Positions 19,901-29,163 of a DNA stretch of 64,000 bases are shown piece by piece. Under the pieces are notes generated by a model, which saw nothing but the letters and a program-made list of their open reading frames with translations, searched no databases and was not told where the DNA came from. A program made the translations under genes and the position numbers. Source of the stretch: Comamonadaceae bacterium (GTDB lineage: Bacteria; Pseudomonadota; Gammaproteobacteria; Burkholderiales; Burkholderiaceae_C); assembly GCA_027488255.1 (NCBI GenBank), contig JAIYBZ010000026.1, positions 62,001 through 126,000 of the forward strand, read 5' to 3'. The first letter of the stretch is position 1. Each line of letters opens with the position of its first letter.

Positions 19901-20261
19901 CGGCTACCAGCGCGGCAAGATCCAAGACGAGTCGATGCACTACGAGATGCTCAAGCACACCGGTGAGTTGCCCATCATTGGCGTCAACACCTTCCGCAAC
20001 CCGAAAGGCGATGAAGTGTTGGAAAGCCTCGAATTGGCGCGCTCGACCGAGGAAGAGAAGCAATCGCAATTGCAACGCCTGCAAGACTTCCACACGCGCC
20101 ATGCGGCGCAGTCCCCCGCCATGCTCAAGCGTCTGCAACAGGCCGTCATTGACAACAGCAACGTTTTTGAAGTGCTGATGGACGCGGTACGGGTGTGCTC
20201 GCTGGGGCAAATCACGAACGCCCTGTTTGAGGTGGGAGGCCAGTACCGGCGCAACATGTGA
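16938..20261 (+). CDS. icmF: Fused isobutyryl-CoA mutase IcmF (B12-dependent mutase with built-in G-protein chaperone)
   Basis: Interconverts isobutyryl-CoA and n-butyryl-CoA with adenosylcobalamin; 1107 residues. Order: N-terminal B12-binding domain (FDGHDAAIN with ligand His32, [11 protein letters not shown]), then a MeaB-like GTPase (Walker [10 protein letters not shown] near residue 225; the chaperone that loads and protects B12), a linker, then the mutase barrel. At the position of MCM Tyr89 it has Phe599 (SGTFAFKRE), and at that of MCM Arg207 it has Gln756 ([10 protein letters not shown]), the pair that marks butyryl over methylmalonyl substrates. The ATG at 16938 starts the family N-terminus behind a strong palindrome. 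It stands as a single gene, followed by amn. Confidence 0.95.
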   Translation: MTDLSAEFKALAEYRPSHKVRFVTAASLFDGHDAAINIMRRILQSMGAEVIHLGHNRSVDEVVTAALQEDAQGIAISSYQGGHNEYFTYMVELLKARGGEHIRVFGGGGGVIVPSEIRMLAEHGVRIFSPEDGQKMGLAGMIGEMVMRCDQDLTPHAPKTLEAIQGHSEMNWRALAQLITALENSPNAATGQTPKSAVDATLLASLRAQAAQKKVPVLGITGTGGAGKSSLTDELIRRLRLDQDDALRVAVISIDPSRRKSGGALLGDRIRMNAIGPWSKGPRVFMRSLATRDFGSEISAALPDVVAACKVAGFDLVVVETSGIGQGDAAIVPHVDVPMYVMTPEFGAASQLEKIDMLDFAEFVAINKFDRKGASDALRDVAKQVQRNKECWTVPPEQMPVFGTMAARFNDDGVTALYQALKQRLSELGMATTEGRLPVVSVRHSSHQNPVVPSSRTRYLAEISDTVRGYKKRAIDQSRLAREIQQLRAAARMLEVGKSGRAKAAEAAIDLAVSREQTQDPTARKLLAQWPDMQKAYAGDEYVVKIRDKEIRTALTTVSLSGTRIRKVALPQYEDDGEILKWLMLDNVPGSYPYTSGTFAFKREGEDPTRMFAGEGDPFRTNRRFKLVSEGLPAKRLSTAFDSVTLYGNDPDLRPDIYGKIGNSGVNVATLDDMKVLYSGFDLCNPTTSVSMTINGPAPSILAMFMNTAIDQNIDKFKTENGREPTDTEIAKIKEWVLANVRGTVQADILKEDQGQNTCIFSTEFSLKVMGDIAQYFVHHDVRNFYSVSISGYHIAEAGANPISQLAFTLSNGFTFVEAYLARGMHIDDFAPNLSFFFSNGMDPEYTVLGRVARRIWAVAMKEKYGANERSQKLKYHIQTSGRSLHAQEIQFNDIRTTLQALIAIYDNCNSLHTNAFDEAITTPTEDSVRRAMAIQMIINREWGLAKNENPNQGSFIIDELTELVEEAVLAEFEKIAERGGVLGAMETGYQRGKIQDESMHYEMLKHTGELPIIGVNTFRNPKGDEVLESLELARSTEEEKQSQLQRLQDFHTRHAAQSPAMLKRLQQAVIDNSNVFEVLMDAVRVCSLGQITNALFEVGGQYRRNM

Positions 20262-20298
20262 GCGCCAAAAAGTCACACAGGATGTGCACAATGTGGCC

Positions 20299-21795
20299 AT
20301 GCAAAGACCTACCCCTTTCATTGCCCCTGAAGTGTTTGACAATGCCGATGCCGCCTTGCAGCGGGTACAGGCCATTTACGACCAAAGCCTGAACCACCTG
20401 CGCGAGGCCATGCGCCGCTATGTGGCCGGCGAGCCGATGGTCGACAAAGTGCGGGCCTGCTACCCCTTTGTGCGCTTGCAAACCACCACCGGCTGGGTGC
20501 CTCCCCAGAGCCAAGAGGCCGAGTGGCTGAGTTACGGCTTTGTGGCCACCGCCGGCCGCTACGAAACCACCCTCACTCGGCCTGACCTGTTTGCGGTGTA
20601 TCTGCGCCAGCAGTTTTCGCTGTTGCTGGCCAACCACGGTGTGGCGCTGGAAGTGGGCACCAGCCAGCTGCCCATCCCGGTGCACTTTTCTTTTGCAGAG
20701 AACGACCACATCGAGGGCGAGATGAGCGCCGATCGCCGCGCCCTGATGCGCGAGGTTTTTGACCTGCCTGACCTGACGGCCATGGACGATGGCATTGCCA
20801 ACGGCACCTACGAACCCGCACCGGGCCAGCCTGCGCCATTGGCCTTGTTCAATGCCCCCCGCATTGATTATTCCTTGCACCGCTTGCGGCACTACAGCGG
20901 GACCAACCCGGTGCATTTTCAGAACTTTGTGTTGTTCACCAACTACCAGTTTTACATCGACGAATTCATTGCGCTTGGCCGCGCCGAAATGGCCAAGCCC
21001 GACAGCCCCTATGTGGCCTTTGTCGAGCCTGGCAATGTGGTCACCCGCCGTGTGGGTCTGGCCTCAGAGCCCGAAGACGCCTTGGGCGCCGCACCGCCGC
21101 GTTTGCCGCAAATGCCGGGCTACCACTTGGTGCGCGAAGGCCACAGCGGCATCACCATGGTCAACATCGGGGTGGGCCCTGCCAACGCCAAAACCATCAC
21201 CGACCACATCGCGGTGTTGCGGCCCCACAGCTGGCTCATGCTCGGCCACTGTGCGGGGCTGCGTACCACGCAACAGTTGGGCGACTATGTGTTGGCCCAC
21301 GCCTATGTGCGCGAAGACCACGTGCTGGACGAAGAGCTGCCGCTGTGGGTGCCGATTCCGGCGCTGGCTGAGGTTCAGGTGGCTTTGGAGCGCGCGGTGT
21401 CTGATGTGACCGGCTGCCACGGCGCCGAGCTCAAACGCCTGATGCGCACCGGCACGGTGGCCAGCACCGACAACCGCAATTGGGAACTGCTGCCTGACAA
21501 CACCCCGCAGCGGCGCTTCAGCCAAAGCCGTGCGGTGGCACTGGACATGGAAAGCGCCACGATTGCCGCCAATGGTTTTCGGTTTCGCGTGCCCTACGGC
21601 ACCTTGCTGTGCGTGAGCGACAAACCCTTGCATGGCGAGATCAAATTGCCCGGCATGGCCAACCACTTTTACCGGGAGCGCGTGAACCAGCATTTGCAAA
21701 TCGGCATTCGTGCCCTGGAGTTGTTGCGCGCCGCAGGCCCAGCGCAATTGCACAGCCGCAAGTTGCGCAGCTTTGCGGAAGTGGCCTTTCAATAA
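20299..21795 (+). CDS. amn: AMP nucleosidase
   Basis: Hydrolyses AMP to adenine and ribose 5-phosphate in purine salvage and adenylate control; 498 residues. The N-terminal AMP-nucleosidase domain (about residues 10-175, with VRACYPFVRLQT and SRPDLF-like TRPDLFAVYLRQQF) is followed by a purine-phosphorylase-fold domain with VNIGVGPANAKTITDHIAVL near 295, GHCAGLRTTQQLGDYVLAHAYVRED, and ALDMESATIAANGFRFRVPYGTLLCVSDKP near 415. The ATG at 20299 was chosen; an in-frame GTG lies 15 bases upstream. It is separated from the lipid-kinase gene by only three bases. Confidence 0.95.
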   Translation: MQRPTPFIAPEVFDNADAALQRVQAIYDQSLNHLREAMRRYVAGEPMVDKVRACYPFVRLQTTTGWVPPQSQEAEWLSYGFVATAGRYETTLTRPDLFAVYLRQQFSLLLANHGVALEVGTSQLPIPVHFSFAENDHIEGEMSADRRALMREVFDLPDLTAMDDGIANGTYEPAPGQPAPLALFNAPRIDYSLHRLRHYSGTNPVHFQNFVLFTNYQFYIDEFIALGRAEMAKPDSPYVAFVEPGNVVTRRVGLASEPEDALGAAPPRLPQMPGYHLVREGHSGITMVNIGVGPANAKTITDHIAVLRPHSWLMLGHCAGLRTTQQLGDYVLAHAYVREDHVLDEELPLWVPIPALAEVQVALERAVSDVTGCHGAELKRLMRTGTVASTDNRNWELLPDNTPQRRFSQSRAVALDMESATIAANGFRFRVPYGTLLCVSDKPLHGEIKLPGMANHFYRERVNQHLQIGIRALELLRAAGPAQLHSRKLRSFAEVAFQ

Positions 21796-21798
21796 GCC

Positions 21799-22764
21799 AT
21801 GGCGCTGGTTTTGCTCAACCCCCACGCCCGAGATGGGCGCGCGGCCCAGCAGCTGCCCGTGCTGGAAAACTGGCTGCATGTGCATGCGCCGGAATGCACT
21901 TTGGCCGCCCCCCACACCGTGCACGAAAGTTTGGCTTTGCTCGATGCACAAGCCCATGGCAGCCGGGTCGTGGCCATCGGCGGCGATGGCACCATCAACC
22001 GTTGCTTGCCTACCATATTGGCCCGCGAGTTGACTTTGGGATTGGTCCCCATGGGCAGTGGCAACGACATCGCCCGGGCACTGGGGCTGCACGGACAACC
22101 TTGGCACAGCACCTTGCCATTGGCTTTGCACGGCCAGGCCCAAGCGGTGGATGTGGGCCATGTGCAATGGACCGACCTGCAAGGGGTGCAGCATGAGCTG
22201 CCTTTTTTATCGAGCCTGACGGTGGGCTTTGATTCGGCAGTGGCCCTGCGCGCCCTCCAAGGCCCGCGCAGGCTGCGCGGCTTGTCGCGCTATTTATGGG
22301 CCACTGTGAAAGAGTTGGTGCAACTGCGACACTGGCCGCTCTTGGTCAAGGCCGATGGCCAAGTCGTGGCAGAGGGCCCGGCTTTGTTTTTGTCGAGTCT
22401 GAACACCCCCAGCTATGGCTCGGGCTTACCGGCAGTGCCGCAGGCGCAAATGAACGACGGCCAATTGGACCTGTTGTGGGCCGGGCCCTTTTCGGCCGCA
22501 GGGGCCGCCTTGATGTTGCCGCGCCTGATGGCGGGGCGGCATTTGGGACAAGCCGGCGTGCACACCCAGCCCTATCGGCAGTTGCAGTTGGACTGCCCAC
22601 CCGGCGTTCCCGTCGCCGCAGACGGGGAATATTTGGGCATGGCCTCCAGGTTGTCGGTGCGCTGCGCGCCCGTCCAACTGCAGATGGTGCCGGGGGTGGC
22701 CGCTGCAGGCGCCCTGACTGCGGCGCTCAAGACAAGCCCTAAAGGGCCCACCTACAATGCCTGA
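21799..22764 (+). CDS. Diacylglycerol/lipid kinase family protein (YegS-like)
   Basis: Lipid kinase fold, 321 residues. The nucleotide-binding motif IGGDGTINRCLPTIL lies near residue 60 with GLVPMGSGNDIARALGL following, the pattern of the DAGK catalytic domain; the C-terminal beta-sandwich begins near residue 130 and has VAADGEYLGM near 275. Family members phosphorylate diacylglycerol, phosphatidylglycerol or sphingoid lipids at the inner membrane; the substrate cannot be chosen here. It starts three bases after amn and overlaps gshB by eight bases, so the three are probably one transcript. Confidence 0.85.
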   Translation: MALVLLNPHARDGRAAQQLPVLENWLHVHAPECTLAAPHTVHESLALLDAQAHGSRVVAIGGDGTINRCLPTILARELTLGLVPMGSGNDIARALGLHGQPWHSTLPLALHGQAQAVDVGHVQWTDLQGVQHELPFLSSLTVGFDSAVALRALQGPRRLRGLSRYLWATVKELVQLRHWPLLVKADGQVVAEGPALFLSSLNTPSYGSGLPAVPQAQMNDGQLDLLWAGPFSAAGAALMLPRLMAGRHLGQAGVHTQPYRQLQLDCPPGVPVAADGEYLGMASRLSVRCAPVQLQMVPGVAAAGALTAALKTSPKGPTYNA

Positions 22765-23710
22765 CATGAAAATACTGTTTGTTGCCGATCCGCTGGAGTC
22801 CTTCAAAATTTACAAGGACACCACGTTCTCCATGATGCGAGAAGCGCAAAAACGCGGACACCAAGTGCTGGCCTGCGAGATGACCGACGTGCGTTGGCAA
22901 CAGGGCGAAGCCGTGTCTGCCCAGGTGCGCGAAATCACCTTGACCGGACATCCCGAGCGCTGGTTCACCACTACCGCCGAACACCGCGCTGCACTGAAAG
23001 ACTTTGATGCCGTGGTGATGCGCAAAGACCCGCCTTTTGACAGCGAGTACTTTTACGCGACCCATTTGCTGAGCCAAGCCGAGCGCGAAGGCGCACGGGT
23101 CTTCAACAGCCCGGAAGCCTTGCGCAACCACCCGGAAAAATTGGCGATCTTGGAATTCCCCCAGTTCATCGCGCCCACCTTGGTGACACGCAGCGAAGCC
23201 GACATTCGCGCCTTCCATGCGCAGCACGGCGACATCATCCTCAAGCCTTTGGACGGCATGGGCGGCATGGGCATTTTCAAAGTGGGCGCGGATGGCTTGA
23301 ACTTGGGCGCCATCGTGGAAACACTCAACCGCGACGGCCAGCAAACCGTGATGGTGCAAAAGTTTTTACCGGGCATCGCACAAGGCGACAAGCGGGTGTT
23401 GTTGATCGGCGGCCGGCCGGTGCCGTTTTGTTTGGCGCGCATTCCGCAAGGCGGTGAAGTGCGCGGCAACTTGGCCGCGGGCGGCAAGGGCGTGGCGCAG
23501 CCGATCTCGGCGCGCGACCGCGAAATTGCCGAAGCCTTGGGCCCCATCCTGATGGCCCGGGGTTTGATGTTGGTGGGCCTGGACATCATTGGCGACTGCC
23601 TGACCGAGATCAACGTCACCAGCCCAACGTGCTTTCAAGAAATCACCGACCAAATGGGCTGCGATGTGGCCGCCTTGTTCATGGACGCCATTGAGGCCGC
23701 ACTCGCCTGA
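22757..23710 (+). CDS. gshB: Glutathione synthetase
   Basis: ATP-grasp ligase joining gamma-glutamylcysteine and glycine, 317 residues. The N-terminus MKILFVADPLESFKIYKDTT is diagnostic; RKDPPFDSEYFYATHLL lies near 95, the ATP-grasp loop LKPLDGMGGMGIFKV near 165, and the GDCLTEINVTSPTCFQEI end near 275 supplies metal-binding residues. Translation may begin at 22757 or at the ATG nine bases later (22766). The start lies within the lipid-kinase gene. It is convergent with the amidotransferase gene, five bases away. Confidence 0.97.
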   Translation: MPDMKILFVADPLESFKIYKDTTFSMMREAQKRGHQVLACEMTDVRWQQGEAVSAQVREITLTGHPERWFTTTAEHRAALKDFDAVVMRKDPPFDSEYFYATHLLSQAEREGARVFNSPEALRNHPEKLAILEFPQFIAPTLVTRSEADIRAFHAQHGDIILKPLDGMGGMGIFKVGADGLNLGAIVETLNRDGQQTVMVQKFLPGIAQGDKRVLLIGGRPVPFCLARIPQGGEVRGNLAAGGKGVAQPISARDREIAEALGPILMARGLMLVGLDIIGDCLTEINVTSPTCFQEITDQMGCDVAALFMDAIEAALA

Positions 23711-23715
23711 AGCGA

Positions 23716-24480
23716 TCAAGCGCTCAAGTCACCTTCTTCAAAGGTGTACACGCGTCCGGGCTCAAACGCCACCCAAGACTCATCGGTGGTCAAAGGGGCT
23801 GTCACCACCACCGCCACCCGATCGGTTTCACGGGTGTGGTCGGCAAAATTGACACTCAAATCATCGTCACTCAAGGTCGCCTGCATAAAGGGGTGACGCC
23901 GCAGCACGTAATGCAAATGGGTGCTGGCATGGGCCCACAGGGCTTGGCCGTTGGAGAGTAAAAAATTGAAGGTGCCAAAGCGCGAGATTTGTGGCACCAA
24001 CTCGCGCAAGGTCAAGGACAACTCGGCCACACTGGGCACGCTGGCATGGGATTTGGCCAACTCTTGCATGAGCCAGCAAAACGCACGCTCACTGTCGGTT
24101 TGCCCCACCGGCCTGAAGTTGCCGTGCAACCTGGGAGCGAAATCCACCAAATTGCCGTTGTGCGCAAAGACCCAATAGCGCCCCCACAACTCGCGCACAA
24201 ACGGGTGGCAATTTTCAAGGTTCACTTCACCTTGTGTGGCTTTGCGGATGTGCGCGATGACGTTGCGGCTTTTGATGGGGTAGTGGCGAATCAACTCGGC
24301 CACCGGGGAGGTGCTGGCACTTTGGTGGTCGACAAAATGCCGCACCGCTTTGCCCTCAAAAAAAGCGATGCCCCAACCGTCGCTGTGGTGGTCGGTGATG
24401 CCGCCCCGCTGCGCAAACCCACTGAAGCTGAATGTCACATCGGTGGGCGCGTTGCAGTTCATCCCCAACAGTTGGCACAT
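23716..24480 (-). CDS. Class II glutamine amidotransferase domain protein (YafJ-like)
   Basis: Ntn-hydrolase glutaminase domain of 254 residues. Cys2, exposed after removal of Met1 (MCQLLGMNC), is the catalytic nucleophile; HSDGWGIAFFEG near residue 33, HIRKATQGEVNLENCHPF near 75 and FAHNGNLVDF near 108 form the glutaminase site. There is no synthase domain, so the partner that uses the ammonia is not encoded here. Stand-alone proteins of this kind include YafJ and the ergothioneine-pathway EgtC; no egtB/egtD neighbours are present, so EgtC is unlikely. Confidence 0.9.
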   Translation of the reverse strand: MCQLLGMNCNAPTDVTFSFSGFAQRGGITDHHSDGWGIAFFEGKAVRHFVDHQSASTSPVAELIRHYPIKSRNVIAHIRKATQGEVNLENCHPFVRELWGRYWVFAHNGNLVDFAPRLHGNFRPVGQTDSERAFCWLMQELAKSHASVPSVAELSLTLRELVPQISRFGTFNFLLSNGQALWAHASTHLHYVLRRHPFMQATLSDDDLSVNFADHTRETDRVAVVVTAPLTTDESWVAFEPGRVYTFEEGDLSA

Positions 24481-24483
24481 GCT

Positions 24484-24717
24484 TTAGCCCTTCACTTTGC
24501 CGTCGAAGTTCAGAGCGCAGCGCTGGCAAATGCAGGCTTTGTTCTTGGCCGCTTCAGGCACTTGCTGCAACAGACCGGCGCTGAAGTGCACACGGGTGCA
24601 CCAGCACGGCGGCGCATTTTCCACCGCCGGGGAGGTGTCTTGCACCGCCATGGCACAGCGGTTGGGCTGGCCACAGACGGGGCAACGACACGGGTCTATG
24701 TCGACAGCAGTTGCCAT
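24484..24717 (-). CDS. Small cysteine-rich CWC-family protein
   Basis: 77 residues with eight or more cysteines in metal-knuckle pairs: CRCPVCGQPNRC near residue 10, the CWC motif PPCWCTRV near 38 and CICQRC near 62. This matches the small cysteine-rich CWC family found in proteobacteria, presumably zinc binding; function is unknown. It starts upstream of the amidotransferase gene with a three-base gap, so the two are co-transcribed. A nearby ATG and the compact family length support the start at 24717. Confidence 0.75.
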   Translation of the reverse strand: MATAVDIDPCRCPVCGQPNRCAMAVQDTSPAVENAPPCWCTRVHFSAGLLQQVPEAAKNKACICQRCALNFDGKVKG

Positions 24718-24745
24718 AAGCTGGCCGATTCAGGCCTGCGCGCGA

Positions 24746-26977
24746 TCAAGCCGCTTTGACATTCAAACGCCAAGCGTGCAGCAGAGGCTCGGTGTAGCCA
24801 CTGGGTTGCGCCTTGCCCTTGAAGACCAGATCGCAAGCCGCTTTGTAGGCCGCTGACTTGTTGAAATTGCCGGCCATCGGCTGGTAAGCGGCATCGCCCG
24901 CGTTTTGGGCATCCACCACCGCGGCCATGCGTTCCAGGGTTTGCTGGACCTGCTTTTCGGTCACCACGCCGTGGTGCAACCAATTGGCCATGTGCTGGCT
25001 GCTGATGCGCAAGGTGGCGCGGTCTTCCATCAGGCCCACGCCATTGATGTCGGGCACTTTGGAGCAGCCCACGCCTTGGTCGACCCAACGCACCACATAG
25101 CCCAAGATGCCTTGGGCGTTGTTGTCGAGTTCTTTTTGTTTGTCTTCGGCAGACCAATTGGCCGCGTCTTTGGCCACCACGGGGAACTGCAACAGCTTGT
25201 TCAAAGTCTCGTCGCGCAAGACTTTGGCATCTTGTTTGGCGACCGCTTTTTCCATTTGTTTTTGCAAAGCAGGCACATCCACTTGGTGGTAGTGCATGGC
25301 GTGCAAGGTCGCCGCGGTGGGGCTGGGCACCCAAGCGGTGTTGGCGCCCGCCATGGGGTGACCGATTTTGGCCTTGAGCATGTCGGCCATCAAGTCGGGC
25401 ATGGCCCACATGCCTTTGCCAATTTGGGCACGGCCGCGCAAACCGCAGGCCAAGCCGACATTGACGTTGTTCTTTTCGTAAGCCGCCAACCACACGCTGT
25501 TTTTGATGTCGCCTTTGCGCATGACAGGGCCCGCCAACATGCAGGTGTGCATCTCGTCGCCAGTGCGGTCCAAGAAGCCGGTGTTGATGAAGGCGACACG
25601 GCTCTTGGCAGCAGCAATACAGGCTTTCAAGTTGGCACTGGTGCGGCGCTCTTCGTCCATGATGCCCAGCTTGACGGTGGAGGGCTTCAAGCCAATCACT
25701 TTTTCAACCCGACCAAACAACTCGTCGGCAAAAGCCACTTCGGCGGGGCCGTGCATCTTGGGCTTGACGATGTAGACGCTGCCTGTGCGGCTGTTGCGCA
25801 GCGGGTGCGAGGCTTTCTTTTGCAGATCCACCAAGGCGCAGGTCACGGTGATCATGGCGTCCATGATGCCTTCAGGGATTTCTTTCAGGCTGCCATCGGT
25901 GGCTTTGTACAAGATGGCCGGGTTGGTCATCAAGTGCCCCACATTGCGCACAAACATCAAAGAGCGACCGTGCAATTTCACGCTGCCTTTGCCCGAGGGC
26001 TTGGTGTACTCGCGGTCAGGGTTCATGGTGCGGGTAAAGGTCGTGCCGCCCTTCTGCACTTGTTCGCTCAAGGTGCCTTGCAAAATGCCCAACCAGTTGG
26101 CGTAAGCCAATACTTTGTCGTCCGCGTCCACGGCGGCCACCGAATCTTCCAAATCCAAGATGGTGGACAAGGCGCTTTCAGCGATCAAATCCGACACCCC
26201 AGCCGGATCGGTCTTGCCGATGGCGGTGTTCTTGTTGATTTGCAAATCAAGGTGCAAGCCGTTGTGCACGAACAGCAACGAAGCGGGCGTCTTGGCATCG
26301 CCGGTGTAGCCGACCAGTTGCTTGGCATCGGCCAGCGTGCTGGTTTTGCCATTGGACAAAGTCACGATCAATTTGCCGCCCTTCACGGCGTAGCCTCGGC
26401 TGCCCACATGCGAGCCCGACTTGAGGGGCGCGCAGCGGTCGAGCACATGGCGGCAATAGTCGATCACTTTGGCGCCGCGCTTGGGGTTGTAGCCCGTGCC
26501 TTTTTCGCAGCCATCGGCTTCACTGATGGCGTCGGTGCCGTACAGCGCGTCGTACAAACTGCCCCAACGGGCGTTGGCCGCATTCAAGGCGTAGCGTGCG
26601 TTCAAGATCGGCACCACCAATTGAGGGCCGGCCAGCTTGGCCAACTCGGCATCGACATGGGCGGTGGTGGCTTTGACTTTTTTGGGCTCTGGCACCAAAT
26701 AGCCAATTTGGCTCAGGTATTTGCGGTACGCCTTCATGGCCTGCCCTTCGGCCACAGGGCCGGGGTGGGCGGCATGCCACTGGTCCATGGCCGTTTGAAT
26801 GCGGTCGCGCTCGGCCAACAAGGCGACATTTTTAGGCGCCAGATCGTTCACGATGTCGTTGAAGCCTTGCCAGAACTTGTCGCGCTTCACGCCAGTGGCG
26901 GGCAACAAGGTGTCGTTGATGAAGTTCAGCAAGGGGTTGGCCACTTGCAAGTTGTGGATGGCGGTGCGTGCAGTCAT
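24746..26977 (-). CDS. glcB: Malate synthase G
   Basis: Condenses glyoxylate and acetyl-CoA to malate; monomeric G-type of 743 residues. Visible segments: [16 protein letters not shown] at the start, [33 protein letters not shown] sequence near residue 135, [16 protein letters not shown] near 265 with the Glu-Asp metal ligands, the [11 protein letters not shown] and [14 protein letters not shown] region near 325, and [14 protein letters not shown] near 425 with metal-binding Glu. The ATG at 26977 restores the family start; nineteen upstream codons are open but not conserved. It diverges from the HMG-CoA lyase-like gene; isocitrate lyase is not in the window. Confidence 0.96.
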   Translation of the reverse strand: MTARTAIHNLQVANPLLNFINDTLLPATGVKRDKFWQGFNDIVNDLAPKNVALLAERDRIQTAMDQWHAAHPGPVAEGQAMKAYRKYLSQIGYLVPEPKKVKATTAHVDAELAKLAGPQLVVPILNARYALNAANARWGSLYDALYGTDAISEADGCEKGTGYNPKRGAKVIDYCRHVLDRCAPLKSGSHVGSRGYAVKGGKLIVTLSNGKTSTLADAKQLVGYTGDAKTPASLLFVHNGLHLDLQINKNTAIGKTDPAGVSDLIAESALSTILDLEDSVAAVDADDKVLAYANWLGILQGTLSEQVQKGGTTFTRTMNPDREYTKPSGKGSVKLHGRSLMFVRNVGHLMTNPAILYKATDGSLKEIPEGIMDAMITVTCALVDLQKKASHPLRNSRTGSVYIVKPKMHGPAEVAFADELFGRVEKVIGLKPSTVKLGIMDEERRTSANLKACIAAAKSRVAFINTGFLDRTGDEMHTCMLAGPVMRKGDIKNSVWLAAYEKNNVNVGLACGLRGRAQIGKGMWAMPDLMADMLKAKIGHPMAGANTAWVPSPTAATLHAMHYHQVDVPALQKQMEKAVAKQDAKVLRDETLNKLLQFPVVAKDAANWSAEDKQKELDNNAQGILGYVVRWVDQGVGCSKVPDINGVGLMEDRATLRISSQHMANWLHHGVVTEKQVQQTLERMAAVVDAQNAGDAAYQPMAGNFNKSAAYKAACDLVFKGKAQPSGYTEPLLHAWRLNVKAA

Positions 26978-27058
26978 GAAGGCCTCATGGAAAGTTGAAA
27001 AACTGAAATCTGGTTCACAGAATAGTGCGGCCACAAACGGGCCCGCCGCATTCGGTCT

Positions 27059-27073
27059 GAATAGACTTTATTC
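27059..27073. promoter_or_regulatory. Small inverted repeat in the glcB / HMG-CoA lyase divergent promoter
   Basis: GAATA (27059-27063) and TATTC (27069-27073) are inverted about a five-base centre. This AT-rich patch lies midway in the 178-base space between the divergent starts at 26977 and 27156 and is the only clear symmetry there. It could be an operator or promoter element for either gene; a chance repeat of this size is also possible. Confidence 0.3.
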
Positions 27074-27155
27074 TAAGTTTGGATGCAGATAAACAGATTG
27101 AATCGCCATTAACCCATGACTTTTTTGCACAAATCAACTGTTGTTTAATCTGGCC

Positions 27156-28091
27156 ATGACGCACCCTGATGCCTTTGATGTTTTGATCAGCGAAGTGGGC
27201 CCACGCGATGGCCTGCAATCGGTCAAAGCCACCATGCCCACCGCCGACAAACAGCGCTGGATCGATGCATTGGCGGCCGCCGGCCTGCGTGAAATCGAGG
27301 TCGCTTCGTTTGTGCCTGCCCGCCTCTTGCCCCAAATGGCCGACGCCGCCCAAGTGGTGCAGCATGCGCGCCAGCACGCCCAGGTTCGGGTCATGGCTTT
27401 GGTGCCCAACCTGCAAGGGGCGCAACACGCGCTGGAAGCCGGCGCACAAAAACTCACCTTGCCCGTGTCAGCCAGCCCCGCCCACTCGCTGGCCAATGTG
27501 CGCAAAACACCCGAAGACATGGTGCAAGAAGTGGCGGCGGTGCTGCGGCTGCGAGACATCGTGGCACCGGGCGTGCCGGTCGAAGTGGGCATGTCCACCG
27601 CCTTTGGTTGCACCCTGCAAGGGCCGGTGCCCGAAGACGATGTGCTGCGTTTGGCCCAGCAATTGGCGGCCATTGGGGTGGACGAAATTGGCCTGTCGGA
27701 CACCACCGGCATGGCCAACCCGGCGCAAGTGAGCCGGCTTTTCAAACGGATGTTCCAAGAAATTGGCCCCCTCACCGGAGCGGCCCACATGCACAACACG
27801 CGCGGCCTCGGCCTGGCCAATTGCCTGGCGGCCTACGAGGCGGGGGTGCGCACTTTCGACAGCTCTTTGGCGGGCTTGGGCGGCTGCCCCTATGCCCCGG
27901 GCGCCTCGGGCAATGTGGTCACCGAAGACTTGGTCTTTATGTTTGAAGCCATGGGCGTGTCCACCGGGGTCGATTGGGCCCGCTTGGTCGCGGCCCGAGA
28001 GGCGCTCAAAGCCGGCTTGCCGGGCGAGCCGCTGTATGGCATGAGCCCCGAGGCCGGCCTGCCCCGGGGCTGGAATCGCCAAATAAATTGA
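27156..28091 (+). CDS. mvaB: Hydroxymethylglutaryl-CoA lyase family protein
   Basis: TIM-barrel aldolase of 311 residues splitting HMG-CoA into acetyl-CoA and acetoacetate in leucine catabolism. ISEVGPRDGLQSVKAT (metal Asp, base Arg), EVASFVPARLLPQMADA, DEIGLSDTTGMANP and AAHMHNTRGLGLANC (metal His pair) are followed by the family signature GGCPYAPGASGN with its catalytic Cys near residue 250. The ATG at 27156 is chosen over a TTG five codons earlier. No other leucine-pathway gene is near, so a related hydroxyacyl-CoA lyase activity is possible. A LysR gene follows 57 bases later. Confidence 0.87.
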   Translation: MTHPDAFDVLISEVGPRDGLQSVKATMPTADKQRWIDALAAAGLREIEVASFVPARLLPQMADAAQVVQHARQHAQVRVMALVPNLQGAQHALEAGAQKLTLPVSASPAHSLANVRKTPEDMVQEVAAVLRLRDIVAPGVPVEVGMSTAFGCTLQGPVPEDDVLRLAQQLAAIGVDEIGLSDTTGMANPAQVSRLFKRMFQEIGPLTGAAHMHNTRGLGLANCLAAYEAGVRTFDSSLAGLGGCPYAPGASGNVVTEDLVFMFEAMGVSTGVDWARLVAAREALKAGLPGEPLYGMSPEAGLPRGWNRQIN

Positions 28092-28148
28092 AGTAATTCA
28101 TCGCCGATCAGGGGGGATTCCAACCCAGAAACCTCATAATCAGGCGCC

Positions 28149-29075
28149 ATGGACAAACTCAAAGCCTTCGAAACCTTTGTCTCTGTGGCCACCAAGGGCA
28201 GCTTGACGGCGGCCGCGCGTGCCGAGGGCGTGGCCCCCGCCATCATTGGCCGCCGGCTGGACGCGCTGGAAGAAGCCTTGGGCGTGAAACTGCTGGTGCG
28301 CACCACCCGCCGCATCACCTTGACCCACGAAGGCAGTGCATTTTTAGAAGATTGTCAGCGCTTGCTTTCAGACGTGGCCAATGCAGAAGCCAGTGTCTCG
28401 GCGGGCGGAGTGAAGGCCAGCGGGCATTTGCGCATCACCGCACCGGCCGGCTTTGGCCGCCGGCATGTGGCGCCTTTGGTGCCGCGCTTTCGCGAACTGC
28501 ACCCCGATGTGTCGATCTCGCTCAACCTGAGCGACCGGGTGGTGGACCTGGCCGCCGAAGGCTTTGACTGCGCGGTGCGCGTGGGCGACTTGCCCGACTC
28601 TTCTTTGGTCAGCGTGCGCATGGCCGACAACCGCCGCCTGTGCGTGGCCACCCCCGCCTATTTGGCGCGCCGCGGCACGCCAATGCAGCCGTCTGATTTG
28701 CTGCAACACGACTGCCTGACCTTGTCCAGCGACGCTTCGCAAACCCGCGGCTGGGCTTTTCGCAACCCCACCGACAACGGGCACGACGTGGTGCACTTGC
28801 GGCCCGGCGGCCCCCTCGACTGCTCGGATGGCCAAGTGCTGCACGACTGGTGTCTGGCCGGCTATGGCATTGCCTGGCGCAGCACCTGGGAGGTGGAAAG
28901 CGAAATCCAATCGGGCCGGTTGGTGGCAGTGTTGGAAGACTTTGCGGCACCCCCCAATGGCATTTTTGTGGTGTTTCCCCAGCGCAAACATTTGCCTTTG
29001 CGCGTGCGGCTGTGGATCGACCACCTCAAACTGCACTACGCCCAACCCGGTTACTGGCAAACCGCCCCGAGCTGA
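28149..29075 (+). CDS. LysR-family transcriptional regulator
   Basis: 308 residues. The winged HTH covers residues 1-60 (MDKLKAFETFVSVATKGSLTAAARAEGVAP, then a recognition helix and LVRTTRRITLTHEG). The substrate-binding domain follows from about residue 90 (ASGHLRITAPAGFGRRHVAP) and has CrgA/AaeR-like features: PDVSISLNLSDRVVDLAAEGFDCAVRVG. It lies after the HMG-CoA lyase-like gene on the same strand and may regulate it or glcB, but LysR genes usually diverge from their targets, so this is uncertain. Confidence 0.9.
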   Translation: MDKLKAFETFVSVATKGSLTAAARAEGVAPAIIGRRLDALEEALGVKLLVRTTRRITLTHEGSAFLEDCQRLLSDVANAEASVSAGGVKASGHLRITAPAGFGRRHVAPLVPRFRELHPDVSISLNLSDRVVDLAAEGFDCAVRVGDLPDSSLVSVRMADNRRLCVATPAYLARRGTPMQPSDLLQHDCLTLSSDASQTRGWAFRNPTDNGHDVVHLRPGGPLDCSDGQVLHDWCLAGYGIAWRSTWEVESEIQSGRLVAVLEDFAAPPNGIFVVFPQRKHLPLRVRLWIDHLKLHYAQPGYWQTAPS

Positions 29076-29091
29076 CGGCGAATGGTCCCGC

Positions 29092-29120
29092 AAAAAAGCC
29101 CGGACTGACCGGGCTTTTTT
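29092..29120. terminator. Bidirectional intrinsic terminator between the LysR gene and psiF
   Basis: A perfect 12-base stem (AAAAAAGCCCGG, 29092-29103, with CCGGGCTTTTTT, 29109-29120) encloses the loop ACTGA. An A-run on one side and a T-run on the other let it stop both the rightward LysR transcript and the leftward psiF transcript. Confidence 0.92.
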
Positions 29121-29163
29121 TGCAGGAAAAACCGAAAAGGGGCGGCCCTTTTGGGTCAACCCC

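Noticed and set aside
23716-24480. EgtC of ergothioneine synthesis
   Set aside because: No egtB or egtD neighbours; only the generic class II glutaminase domain is seen.
24905-26998. A 697-codon open frame on the plus strand opposite malate synthase G
   Set aside because: Its translation is His/Gly/Val-rich without any recognisable motif and lies antisense to a full-length conserved gene; long antisense frames are common in GC-rich coding DNA.
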